A stretch of 20,971 bases of DNA from Zeimonas sp036675585. Lineage in GTDB: Bacteria > Pseudomonadota > Gammaproteobacteria > Burkholderiales > Burkholderiaceae_E. Below the pieces are notes generated by a model. It was given only the letters and a program-made list of their open reading frames with translations. It had not been told where the DNA came from and made no database searches. The stretch covers positions 1 to 20,971 of the forward strand of contig JAKFES010000203.1 in NCBI GenBank assembly GCA_036675585.1. The letters run 5' to 3'. The translations under genes and the position numbers were made by a program. Every line of letters starts with the position of its first letter. The stretch's first letter is position 1. This document shows, in pieces, positions 1 through 7,395 of the stretch.

Positions 1-184
1 CCACGGCGAGCATTTGCAACGCCGAGTGCGCGCTTTTTTCGGGCTCACCCTCCGGGCCGGGGCCTGCCGAGCCGCCACACTTCGTTGCCGGCTCCTTGCG
101 TGGAACCACCACGCGCGTCGCCGACGCCTCGTTTGGCGGCTCGGCAGGCCCCGGCGCGGGGACGATCGGAGTGTGAACAGGCCC
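1..184. other. Intergenic region downstream of murB, structured
   Basis: No convincing gene is seen between the left edge and the murB stop codon. The stretch holds a T6 run at 34-39 after a GC-rich patch, which could be the end of a terminator for a plus-strand gene lying off the left edge, although only a weak 5-bp stem (4-8 with 20-24) is visible before it. It also holds the long inverted repeat annotated separately at 56-155. Open frames that cross this stretch are antisense shadows of murB. Confidence 0.5.
56..155. repeat. 22-bp perfect inverted repeat with 56-nt spacer
   Basis: Bases 56-77 are the exact reverse complement of 134-155, with all 22 positions pairing. The 56-nt spacer contains a second small hairpin, GCGTGG at 98-103 pairing with CCACGC at 109-114 around a 5-nt loop. 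The whole would fold as one long stem with a branched tip on either strand, or as a cruciform in DNA. It lies 30 bases after the murB stop in the murB transcript. Neither side is followed directly by a T run, so it is not a classic intrinsic terminator. It could be an mRNA 3'-end stabiliser, a palindromic repeat unit or the remnant of a small mobile element. Confidence 0.8.
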
Positions 185-1258
185 TTAGACGATCGTCGGC
201 TCGGGTTCGAGCGAAACCGCGAAGCGTTCACGCACCGAGGCGGCGATGCGCTGCGCGAGCGCGTGGATCTGCGCGCCGGTCGCGTTGCCGTGGTTCACGA
301 GCACGAGCGCGTGTCGGTCGTGCACCCCCGCGTCGCCTTCGCGCGCACCTTTCCAGCCGCAGCGCTCGATCAGCCATCCGGCCGAGAGCTTGACGAGCGG
401 ACCCGCCGGGCCCGGCGCCGGCGCGGCGCCGCCCGAGACATCGTCGTTGCCGACGGGCACCGGAAAGCGCGGCATCTCGGGGTGCCGCGCGGCGAGCGAA
501 GCGGCGGTCGCCGCGTCGACGAGCGGGTTGCGGAAGAAGCTGCCGGCGTTGCCCAGCCGTGCCGGGTCGGGCAGCTTGCGCCGACGGATTGCGCACACGG
601 CGTGCGACACGTCGGGCGCGCCCGGCCGCGCCACCCCCATCGCGCGCAGTTCGTCGCGGATCTCCCCGTAGTCGAGTTGCAGCGGCGCTTCGCGCGCCAG
701 GCGAAAGCGCACCGAGACGATCGCCCACTCCGCACCTTCGGCCCGGCGAAACACGCTGTCGCGGTAGGCGAATGCGCATTCGCGCGCATCGAATCGTTTC
801 GCCGCCCCGTCGCGCAGCGAGAACGCCGCGAGCGAATCGAAGCGCTCGCGCATCTCGACGCCGTAGGCGCCGATGTTCTGGATCGGGCTCGCGCCGACCG
901 TACCCGGGATCAGCGACAGATTCTCGAGCCCGCACAGACCCTGCGAGAGCGTCCACGCGACGAACTCGTGCCAGTTCTCGCCGGCGCCCGCCTCGACCAG
1001 GACGCCGTCGGGTCCGTCGGCGAGCACGCGTCGCCCGCGCGTGGCGATGCGCACGACCGGCTGCGGCGGGTCGCGCGTGAAGAGGACGTTGCTGCCGCCG
1101 CCGAGGACGAGCGGAGCGGGGGCGTCGGCCAGCAGCGCGACGAGCCGGGCGGCGTGCCCCGCGTCGGCGAGCTCGATCAGGCGATCGGCGTGCGCTTCGA
1201 CGCCGAAGCTGTTGAGCGCGCGCAGCGAGACGCCCCGGCGCTCGAGCAGCGGCGTCAT
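185..1258 (-). CDS. murB: UDP-N-acetylenolpyruvoylglucosamine reductase MurB
   Basis: This 357-residue enzyme uses NADPH and FAD to reduce UDP-N-acetylenolpyruvoylglucosamine to UDP-N-acetylmuramate in the cytoplasmic stage of peptidoglycan synthesis. Visible family marks are NSFGVEAHAD near residue 16, the FAD-binding LVLGGGSNVLF at 50-60, SLIPGTVGASPIQNIGAYGVE-type sequence from about 115, YRDSVF at 165-170, the catalytic-serine loop GNAGSFFRNP (Ser240), SAGWLIERCGWKG near 292 and the C-terminal LEPEPTI with the catalytic Glu. The YRDSVF insert and the length fit the E. coli-like type I group. The ATG at 1258 begins 13 bases after the scpA stop, so the two are probably co-transcribed. Confidence in the family is very high. 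Confidence 0.97.
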   Translation of the reverse strand: MTPLLERRGVSLRALNSFGVEAHADRLIELADAGHAARLVALLADAPAPLVLGGGSNVLFTRDPPQPVVRIATRGRRVLADGPDGVLVEAGAGENWHEFVAWTLSQGLCGLENLSLIPGTVGASPIQNIGAYGVEMRERFDSLAAFSLRDGAAKRFDARECAFAYRDSVFRRAEGAEWAIVSVRFRLAREAPLQLDYGEIRDELRAMGVARPGAPDVSHAVCAIRRRKLPDPARLGNAGSFFRNPLVDAATAASLAARHPEMPRFPVPVGNDDVSGGAAPAPGPAGPLVKLSAGWLIERCGWKGAREGDAGVHDRHALVLVNHGNATGAQIHALAQRIAASVRERFAVSLEPEPTIV

Positions 1259-1271
1259 CGGGGTGCCCGGT

Positions 1272-2135
1272 TCAGCTCGGCCGGTAGGCGAGCCGCACGT
1301 AGATCGGCGCGAAGGCCTCGGCCTGCGTGATCTCGATCAGCGACTCGCGCGCGAGCTCGAGCAGCGCGATGAACGTGACGACGACCACCGCAACGCCGCG
1401 CTCCGGCTCGAAGAGCTCGTCGAAATCGGCGAAGCGGCGGTCCTGCAGCCTGCGCAGCACGACGGTCATGTATTCGCGCACCGACAGCTCCTCGCGCGTG
1501 ACGCGATGGTGCTGGACCAGGCGCGCGCGGCGCAGGATGTCGGCCCACGCGGTGCGCAGGTCGTCGGCGTCGACCGACGGCAGGCGCGTCGTCGCCGCCT
1601 GTTCGATCCATACGTTGGCGGCCAGGAAATCGCGTCCCAGCTGCGGCAGCCGGTCGATCTGCTCGGCGCCGAACTTGATCCGCTCGTACTCGATCAGGCG
1701 CCGCGCGAGCTCGGCGCGCGGATCCTCGACTTCCTCGCCGCTGTCGGCCTTCTTCACGGGCAGCAGCATTCGCGACTTGATCGAGATCAGCAGCGCCGCC
1801 ATCAGCAGGTATTCGGCCGCCAGCTCCAGGTTGCGATCGCGGATCTCGTCGATGTAGGCGAGGTACTGCCGCGTGACCTCGGCCATCGGGATGTCGAGAA
1901 TGTCGAAGTTCTGCCGGCGGATCAGGTAGAGCAGAACGTCGAGCGGGCCCTCGAAGGCATCGAGGAACACCTCGAGCGCGTCGGGCGGGATGTACAGATC
2001 CTGCGGCAGCCGCAGCATCGGCTCGCCGTACAGCCGCGCGAACACCTTCAACTCGAGCTGTTCGGGCGCATCGGCAGCCGGTCCGTTCCCGGCGCCGGGC
2101 TCGTCGGCTTGCGCCTCGGCGGGCAGCGCGCTCAA
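1272..2135 (-). CDS. scpA: Segregation and condensation protein A (kleisin ScpA)
   Basis: This is the kleisin subunit of the SMC-ScpAB condensin, which bridges SMC heads during chromosome compaction. The conserved N-terminal core is clear (FARLYGEPMLRLPQDLYIP, then FEGPLDVLLYLIRRQ, DILDIPMAEVTRQYLAYI and AAEYLLMAALLISIKSRMLLP). The C-terminal winged-helix part (SVREYMTVVLRRLQ, FIALLELARE) is also present. The frame is open up to 2228, but I choose the TTG at 2135-2133. It overlaps the TGA of the preceding small gene in a TTGA arrangement, gives 287 residues as is usual for the family, and removes an upstream extension that does not look like ScpA. The next in-frame alternative would trim the variable acidic N-terminus. 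scpB is not in the window. Confidence 0.93.
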   Translation of the reverse strand: MSALPAEAQADEPGAGNGPAADAPEQLELKVFARLYGEPMLRLPQDLYIPPDALEVFLDAFEGPLDVLLYLIRRQNFDILDIPMAEVTRQYLAYIDEIRDRNLELAAEYLLMAALLISIKSRMLLPVKKADSGEEVEDPRAELARRLIEYERIKFGAEQIDRLPQLGRDFLAANVWIEQAATTRLPSVDADDLRTAWADILRRARLVQHHRVTREELSVREYMTVVLRRLQDRRFADFDELFEPERGVAVVVVTFIALLELARESLIEITQAEAFAPIYVRLAYRPS

Positions 2136-2320
2136 GTGTAGTCTTTCGGGTAGTACACGTACGAGGACGCAGGCACCCGCGACTGGCGTTCGCGCTGCAT
2201 CGTATCGAGATCCTGCGGGCGATCCCACAGCAGGGACCGCCCGTCGCGCTGGCTGCGTTCCAGATGCGGGCGCTCCTGCCGGAGCTGCTCGATGAAGCGC
2301 GTGATGTCCGACTTGTACAT
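2132..2320 (-). CDS. DUF3460 family small protein
   Basis: This 62-residue protein begins MYKSDITRFIEQLR and ends in a tyrosine-rich tail, SSYVYYPKDYT. It matches the short, highly conserved DUF3460 family that sits directly before scpA in many Burkholderiales. Its function is unknown. It has no signal peptide or membrane segment and is rich in Arg, Gln and Glu with several tryptic-like helices, including DRPQDLDTMQR in the middle. The ATG at 2320 has GGAG about 12 bases upstream. Its stop TGA (2134-2132) overlaps the TTG start of scpA by two bases, implying translational coupling. It heads the DUF3460-scpA-murB unit. Confidence 0.82.
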   Translation of the reverse strand: MYKSDITRFIEQLRQERPHLERSQRDGRSLLWDRPQDLDTMQRERQSRVPASSYVYYPKDYT

Positions 2321-2418
2321 GGCCGCTTTTTTCTCCAGCCGAGAGTGTAAGCGATCGGCGCGGCGCCCGGCCGGGGGCGCGCGCGGCCTTCGGCCATACT
2401 CCGGCTGCAGGAGGGACG
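2321..2418. promoter_or_regulatory. Divergent promoter region, DUF3460-scpA-murB versus lipoprotein gene
   Basis: These 98 bases separate two divergent units, so promoters for both must lie here. On the minus strand TACACT (2350-2345) is a plausible -10 for the DUF3460 unit. On the plus strand CATACT (2395-2400) is a poor -10 for the lipoprotein gene. Neither has a recognisable -35 element at the right distance. The middle is a very GC-rich stretch with a short GGCC-TTC-GGCC hairpin. The assignment rests mainly on gene orientation. Confidence 0.35.
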
Positions 2419-2925
2419 ATGCGAATGAGACGATCGTTGTGGACCGGCTGGCTGTGCGCGCTGCTCGCGATGCTCGGTGCCTGCGATTACTTCGCCCAGC
2501 GCGAATTGCAGCCGGGCGTGTCGACCGCCGACGACGTGCGGCGGCTGATGGGCAAGCCGGTGATGATCTGGGAGGAGAACGACGGCAGCCAGGTGCTCGA
2601 GTACTCGCGCGGCCCCGAGGGCAGCGAGACGTGGATGGTCGACATCGGTCCGGACGGTCGCTACCGCGGCATGCAGGATGCGCGGTCCTCGGCGCAACTC
2701 GAACGCGTGCGCGCCGGCATGAGCCGCGACGACCTGCGCCGGCTGCTCGGCAAACCCGACCAGGAACAGTCGTTCCCGGCACGCAACGAGACGGTGTGGA
2801 CCTGGCGCGTGAAGACGATCGCCGGCTCGAGCACCGAGATGTTCCATGCGCACCTCGGCCCCGACGGGCGCGTGCTGCGCACGAGCCGCACGCCCGATCC
2901 GAATCTGATCAACGCGGGCGGCTGA
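2419..2925 (+). CDS. Outer-membrane lipoprotein with two BamE/SmpA-like repeats
   Basis: This 168-residue protein has a short basic N-terminus, a hydrophobic stretch (residues 7-19) and a lipobox LGAC with Cys22, so it should be a lipoprotein. The mature part carries two similar units. Residues 29-86 include LQPGVSTADDVRRLMGKP and end DIGPDGRY. Residues 94-157 include RVRAGMSRDDLRRLLGKPD and end LGPDGRVLR. The G-x-(S/T)-x-x-D-(V/L)-x-x-L-x-G-x-P pattern is the SmpA/OmlA (BamE) signature, which in BamE supports beta-barrel assembly. Duplication of the domain and lack of the usual BamE context make the exact role uncertain, so bamE is not assigned. The start has a strong GGAGGG site 4-9 bases upstream. 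It converges on metG. Confidence 0.85.
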   Translation: MRMRRSLWTGWLCALLAMLGACDYFAQRELQPGVSTADDVRRLMGKPVMIWEENDGSQVLEYSRGPEGSETWMVDIGPDGRYRGMQDARSSAQLERVRAGMSRDDLRRLLGKPDQEQSFPARNETVWTWRVKTIAGSSTEMFHAHLGPDGRVLRTSRTPDPNLINAGG

Positions 2926-2958
2926 CGCGCGTCGCCCGCATCGCGCGTCGTGCGTCAG
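2922..2958. terminator. Inverted repeat spanning the two convergent stop codons
   Basis: Between the convergent lipoprotein gene and metG, GACGCGCG (2924-2931) pairs with CGCGCGTC (2942-2949). Alternatively CTGACGC (2922-2928) pairs with GCGTCAG (2952-2958). The outer pair contains both stop codons. The structure is symmetric, so it would form in both transcripts. There is no T tract on either side, so it may act as a 3'-end stabiliser or a weak bidirectional terminator rather than a classic intrinsic one. Confidence 0.4.
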
Positions 2959-5078
2959 CGCACCTTCATGCCGGGCTGCGCGCCGTCGTGCGCATCGAGC
3001 AGGTAGAGCCCGGCCGGCCGCTGCGGGTCGTCCCACGACGCCGAGAGCACCATCGCCTCGGACACGCCGAACTTCATCTTGCGCGCAGCGAGGTTTGCGA
3101 CGACGACGGTGAGGCGCCCGACGAGTGTCGCCGGATCGTAGGCCGAGCGGATTCCGGAGAACACGATCCGCGGGCGCGCTTCGCCGACGTCGAGCTCGAG
3201 CCGCAACAGCTTGTTCGAGCCCTCGACCGCCTGCGCATCGACGATGCGCGCGATGCGCAGGTCGATGCGCGCGAAATCGTCGATCGAGATCGTCCCGGCG
3301 CCTGCGGCGTCGGGCGTCGGGTCGGCGCTCGCCCCCGCGGCGCCCGGCCCGGATGCGGCCGACGCCGGCGGTGCATTCGCCTCGGGTGCCGGCTCGAACA
3401 GCGCGTCGAGCTGCCGTGCTTCGACCCGCGTCATCAGATGCTGGTAGCGGCCGATCGAGCGCGCCGGCGAGTGTGCCGCCTGGTCGATCCCGAGGTCGTG
3501 CCAGCCCAGCGCGGGCGTGCCGAACAGTGCCTCGACCTTCGCGGCGGTCGCCGGCAGCATCGGCTTGAGCAGGATCGTCAGTCGGCGGAAAGCGTGCAGG
3601 CAGCGTGAGCAGACCGCATGCAACGCGTCGCGCCGCGTCGGGTCCTTCGCCATCTCCCACGGCTTGTTCGCGTCGAAATACTGGTTGATCTCGTCGGCGT
3701 AGGCCATGACCAGCCGCGCGACGAGCCCGAATTCGCGCGCCTCGTAGGCATGGGCCACTTCGTCGGCGAGTTTCGCGACGCGCAGGCGCTGCGCCTCGTC
3801 CTCGACTTCGCCGGGCGGCAGCAGCCGGCCGTCGAACGCGCGCGCAACGAAGCCCGCGGCGCGGCTGGCGATGTTGACGTACTTGCCGACGAGATCCGCG
3901 TTCACGCGGGCGAGGAAATCGTCGGGGTTGAAGTCGACATCCTCGACGCGTGCGTTGAGCTTGGCCGCGAGGTAGTAGCGCAGCCATTCGGGATTCATCC
4001 CGACTTCGAGGTAGCGCAGCGGCGAGATTCCGGTGCCGCGGCTCTTGCTCATCTTCGCGCCGCTCACCGTGATGAAACCGTGCACGTTGATCCGGTCGGG
4101 CGTCTTGCGCTGCGCGAAATGCAGCATCGCCGGCCAGAACAGCACGTGGAAATAGATGATGTCCTTGCCGATGAAATGCACCTGCTCGGTGTCCGGATCG
4201 GCGAGCAGCGCGTCGAAGTCGATTCCGCGCGCACTGCAATGCGCCTTCAGCGCGGCGAGATAGCCGATCGGCGCATCGAGCCACACGTAGAAATACTTGC
4301 CCGGCGCATCGGGAATCTCGATGCCGAAATACGGCGCGTCGCGCGAGATGTCCCAGTCGGCCAGGCTTCCGTCGCCGCCGTCCTCGCCGAGCCATTCGCG
4401 CGCCTTGGCGAGCACCTCGGGCTGCAGGCGCGGCTCGCCGTAGCGATCGTGTCCGCGCGTCCATTCGCGCAGGAATTCGACGCAGCGCGGATCGGAGAGC
4501 CGGAAGAAATAGTGCTCGGACACGCGCAACTCGGGCGTGGCGCCGGTGAGCGAGGAGAACGGGTTCTTCAGCTCGGTCGCGGCGTACACCGCCCCGCAGC
4601 TTTCGCACGAGTCGCCGTACTGGTCCGGCGCGCCGCAGCGGGGGCATTCGCCCTTGACGTAGCGGTCGGGCAGGAACATGCCCTTGACCGGATCGAAGAA
4701 CTGCTCGACCGGACGCACCTCGATCAACCCCGCCGCGCGCAGCGCGCGGTAGATCGACTGCGACAACTCGACGTTCTCCGCGGAGTCGGTGCTGTGCCAG
4801 TGATCGAAGGCGATGTGAAACCCGTCGAGATACGCCTTGCGTCCGGCTGCGATGCGCGCGACGAACGCCTGCGGCGTGACGCCTTCCTTTTCGGCGGCGA
4901 TCATGATCGGCGCGCCGTGGGCGTCGTCGGCGCCGACGAAATGCACCGTGTGACCGCGCATGCGCTGGAACCGCACCCAGATGTCGGCCTGGATGTACTC
5001 CATGATGTGACCGATGTGGAACGGGCCGTTGGCGTACGGCAGCGCGGTCGTCACGAAAAGGGTGCGCGGGGTCGTCAT
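2955..5078 (-). CDS. metG: Methionyl-tRNA synthetase
   Basis: This 707-residue cytoplasmic class I synthetase charges tRNA-Met. The N-terminus has TALPYANGPFHIGH with the HIGH signature at residues 21-24. A zinc knuckle follows with Cys145, Cys148, Cys158 and Cys161 (CPRCG, CESCG), and the KMSKS loop is at 342-346. An Ala/Pro/Gly-rich linker around 555-600 leads into a C-terminal Trbp111-like tRNA-binding and dimerisation domain (ISIDDFARIDLRIARI, then GRLTVVVANLAARKMKFG). The length equals E. coli-type dimeric MetRS. The ATG at 5078 is chosen because homology starts there. A TTG further upstream (5129) would add 17 unrelated residues. No clear Shine-Dalgarno precedes the ATG. Confidence 0.97.
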   Translation of the reverse strand: MTTPRTLFVTTALPYANGPFHIGHIMEYIQADIWVRFQRMRGHTVHFVGADDAHGAPIMIAAEKEGVTPQAFVARIAAGRKAYLDGFHIAFDHWHSTDSAENVELSQSIYRALRAAGLIEVRPVEQFFDPVKGMFLPDRYVKGECPRCGAPDQYGDSCESCGAVYAATELKNPFSSLTGATPELRVSEHYFFRLSDPRCVEFLREWTRGHDRYGEPRLQPEVLAKAREWLGEDGGDGSLADWDISRDAPYFGIEIPDAPGKYFYVWLDAPIGYLAALKAHCSARGIDFDALLADPDTEQVHFIGKDIIYFHVLFWPAMLHFAQRKTPDRINVHGFITVSGAKMSKSRGTGISPLRYLEVGMNPEWLRYYLAAKLNARVEDVDFNPDDFLARVNADLVGKYVNIASRAAGFVARAFDGRLLPPGEVEDEAQRLRVAKLADEVAHAYEAREFGLVARLVMAYADEINQYFDANKPWEMAKDPTRRDALHAVCSRCLHAFRRLTILLKPMLPATAAKVEALFGTPALGWHDLGIDQAAHSPARSIGRYQHLMTRVEARQLDALFEPAPEANAPPASAASGPGAAGASADPTPDAAGAGTISIDDFARIDLRIARIVDAQAVEGSNKLLRLELDVGEARPRIVFSGIRSAYDPATLVGRLTVVVANLAARKMKFGVSEAMVLSASWDDPQRPAGLYLLDAHDGAQPGMKVR

Positions 5079-5233
5079 CTGCAGGGGGGAAGCCGGAGGA
5101 GTGGGGCCGTCGGGTGCAGCCCGGATCAACCCGTCAGTCTAGCAGGGGGCCTTTCGCCGTCCCGGGTTTGTCCGGCGCGCAACGGCCATCGATTAGACTT
5201 CGCGGATTCGTTTCATTTTCCGGGTCCCTGCAC
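5079..5233. promoter_or_regulatory. Divergent metG/apbC intergenic region
   Basis: These 155 bases carry the promoters of divergent metG and apbC by position. Candidate -10 boxes are TAGACT on the minus strand near 5141-5136 and TTAGAC on the plus strand near 5192-5197, with TTGTCC about 19 bases upstream. None has both good boxes and good spacing. No coding sequence is seen. Confidence 0.3.
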
Positions 5234-6322
5234 ATGAGCGTGAGCGTCGAACAGGTCAACGAGGCCCTGTCGGGTGTCGTCGATCCGAACACCCAGAAGA
5301 ACCTGGTCGCCGGCGGCGCCGCGCGCAACGTGCGCGTCGAGGGCGGCGAGGTTTCGGTCGATGTCGAGCTCGGCTACCCGGCGCGCAGCCAGCTCGAGCC
5401 GATCCGCCGCGAAGTCCTCGCCGCAGTGCGCGCGCTGCCCGGCGTCGCGAAGGTTTCGGCGAACGTCTACCAGAAGATCGGTGCGCACGCGGTGCAGCGC
5501 GGCATCAAGACGCTTCCCGGGGTGAAGAACATCATCGCCATTGCCTCGGGCAAGGGCGGCGTCGGAAAAAGCACCACCGCGGTCAACCTCGCGCTCGCGC
5601 TGTCGGCCGAGGGCGCGAGCGTCGGCATGCTCGACGCCGACATCTACGGTCCGTCGCAGCCGACGATGCTCGGCATCACCGGGCGGCCCGAGTCGCGCGA
5701 CGGCAAATCGCTCGAGCCGATGGAAGGCCACGGCATCCAGGCGAGCTCGATCGGTTTCATGATCGACCTCGACACGCCGATGGTGTGGCGCGGTCCGATG
5801 GTCACGCAGGCGCTCGAGCAACTGCTGCGCGAAACCAACTGGCGCGAGCTCGATTATCTGGTCGTCGACCTGCCTCCCGGAACCGGCGACATCCACCTGA
5901 CGCTCGCGCAGAAGATTCCGGTCACCGGCGCGGTGATCGTCACCACGCCGCAGGACATCGCGCTGATCGACGCGCGCAAGGGCCTGAAGATGTTCGAGAA
6001 GGTCGGCATCCCGATCCTCGGCATCGTCGAGAACATGGCGATGCACCAGTGCTCGAACTGCGGCCACGTCGAACACATTTTCGGCGCCGGCGGCGGCGAG
6101 CGGATGTCGAAGGAATACGACGTCGAGTACCTCGGTGGCCTGCCGCTCGACATCCGCATCCGCGAACAGGCCGATTCGGGCAAGCCGACGGTGATCGCCG
6201 ATCCGAACGGCGACGTCGCGGCGACCTATCGCATGATCGCGCGCCGCGTCGCGGTGAAGATCGCCGAGAAGGCGCACGACATGACGGGCAAGGTCCCCGC
6301 GATCGTCGTGCAGGACACCTGA
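5234..6322 (+). CDS. apbC: Mrp/NBP35-family Fe-S cluster carrier ATPase ApbC
   Basis: This 362-residue P-loop ATPase binds and hands on [4Fe-4S] clusters to target enzymes in the cytoplasm. The N-terminal 90 residues form a MIP18/DUF59 domain (SVEQVNEALSGVVDPNTQKN). The deviant Walker A SGKGGVGKST lies at 105-114, the Walker B-region VDLPPGTGD at 211-219 and the cluster-binding CSNC at 273-276. Start choice follows homology to the usual MSxxxEQVxxAL N-terminus. The upstream open frame (from 5114) runs through non-coding sequence. It is divergent from metG, a common betaproteobacterial pair. As an Fe-S assembly factor it may serve the [2Fe-2S]-rich enzyme encoded downstream, but it is a general housekeeping gene. 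Confidence 0.95.
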   Translation: MSVSVEQVNEALSGVVDPNTQKNLVAGGAARNVRVEGGEVSVDVELGYPARSQLEPIRREVLAAVRALPGVAKVSANVYQKIGAHAVQRGIKTLPGVKNIIAIASGKGGVGKSTTAVNLALALSAEGASVGMLDADIYGPSQPTMLGITGRPESRDGKSLEPMEGHGIQASSIGFMIDLDTPMVWRGPMVTQALEQLLRETNWRELDYLVVDLPPGTGDIHLTLAQKIPVTGAVIVTTPQDIALIDARKGLKMFEKVGIPILGIVENMAMHQCSNCGHVEHIFGAGGGERMSKEYDVEYLGGLPLDIRIREQADSGKPTVIADPNGDVAATYRMIARRVAVKIAEKAHDMTGKVPAIVVQDT

Positions 6323-6351
6323 AGCGGACGTCGTGTCTCCACGGTCCGTCG

Positions 6352-7395
6352 ATGTCCCGGCGATCCGCGCCAAGCCACGATTCCGCCCGGCACCCTGACG
6401 TCGTCGCGCTGCTCGCGCTCGCGCTCGCGCTGTTCGCGTTGATCCTGTACGCGCTCGGCCGCGGGCGCTTCGACCTGCCGCTGGGCGACGTGCTGCGCAT
6501 GCTGGCCGGTCTGGGCGCTCCGCCGGGCGATGCGGACACGCCGCTCTCCGAAACCGTGCTCTGGCAGATCCGCGGCCCGCGCATTCTCGCCGCGACGATC
6601 GTCGGCGCGGCGCTCGCCGCCTCGGGGACCGCGCTGCAGTCGGTGTTCCGCAATCCGCTCGCGGCGCCCGACCTGCTGGGCGTATCGGCCGGCGCCGCGC
6701 TGGGCGCCGTGGTCGGCATTTTTCTCGGCTGGACGGTCCTCGCGATCCAGGTCTCGGCTTTCGCCGGCGGCGTGTTGGCCGTATCGCTCGTGTACCTGGT
6801 CGGAACGCTGTTGCCGCTTCGCGACCGCGTGCTCAGCCTCGTGCTCGCCGGAATCGCGATCGGAAGCGCGCTCGGCGCGCTGATCGCGCTGGTGAAGACG
6901 CTGGCCGATCCGTACACGCAATTGCCGGCGATCACGTTCTGGCTGCTCGGCAGCTTCGCGTCGATCACGGCGACCGACCTTGCCTTCCTTGCCGCGTTCG
7001 TCGCGCTCGGCGTGGCGCCGCTCGCCTGGATGCGGTGGCGCGCCGACGCGCTCGCGCTGTCGGACGACGAGATCCACGCGCTGGGCGTGCGCCTTCCGGC
7101 GCTGCGGGTGGCGCTCGTCGCCGGTGCGACGCTGGCCAGCAGCGCCACGGTCGCCGCGGCCGGGGTCATCGGGTGGGTCGGGCTCGTCGTCCCGCACGCG
7201 GCGCGGTTGCTCGTCGGCGGCTCCTTTGCCCGCGTTCTCCCGGTCTCGATGCTGCTCGGGGCGCTGCTGATGCTGCTGATCGACACGATCGGGCGCGGCA
7301 TCGCGCAGTCCGAGGTGCCGCCCGGCGTGCTCACCGCGCTCGTCGGCGCGCCGGTCCTGTTCGCGTTGATGCTGCGGCGCGGCCCCGGTGACTGA
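6352..7395 (+). CDS. FecCD/BtuC-family ABC transporter permease
   Basis: This 347-residue integral membrane protein belongs to the FecCD family of type II ABC importers, which take up iron-siderophores, haem, cobalamin or, in the MolB branch, molybdate/tungstate. The first membrane helix is near residues 17-36. The family core GPRILAATIVGAALAASG at 75-92, then FRNPLAAPDLLGVSAGAALG, is distinctive. IGWVGLVVPHAARLLVG near 278-294 is the usual loop contacting the ATPase. About ten hydrophobic segments are visible. It starts 29 bases after apbC with no terminator and no clear ribosome site, so read-through from apbC is possible. Its last 8 bases overlap the ATPase gene. No periplasmic binding protein is encoded here. 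Confidence 0.9.
   Translation: MSRRSAPSHDSARHPDVVALLALALALFALILYALGRGRFDLPLGDVLRMLAGLGAPPGDADTPLSETVLWQIRGPRILAATIVGAALAASGTALQSVFRNPLAAPDLLGVSAGAALGAVVGIFLGWTVLAIQVSAFAGGVLAVSLVYLVGTLLPLRDRVLSLVLAGIAIGSALGALIALVKTLADPYTQLPAITFWLLGSFASITATDLAFLAAFVALGVAPLAWMRWRADALALSDDEIHALGVRLPALRVALVAGATLASSATVAAAGVIGWVGLVVPHAARLLVGGSFARVLPVSMLLGALLMLLIDTIGRGIAQSEVPPGVLTALVGAPVLFALMLRRGPGD

Noticed and set aside
56..155. Integron attC site
   Set aside because: The length and palindromic shape invited the idea, but the GTTRRRY and RYYYAAC core ends are missing, the arms are perfectly paired without the usual extrahelical bases, and no integrase or cassette is near.
1255..4647. Minus-strand open frame of 1130 codons across scpA and metG
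   Set aside because: It overlaps real genes on the same strand in another frame, has Arg/Ala-rich composition and only echoes out-of-frame pieces of scpA and metG.
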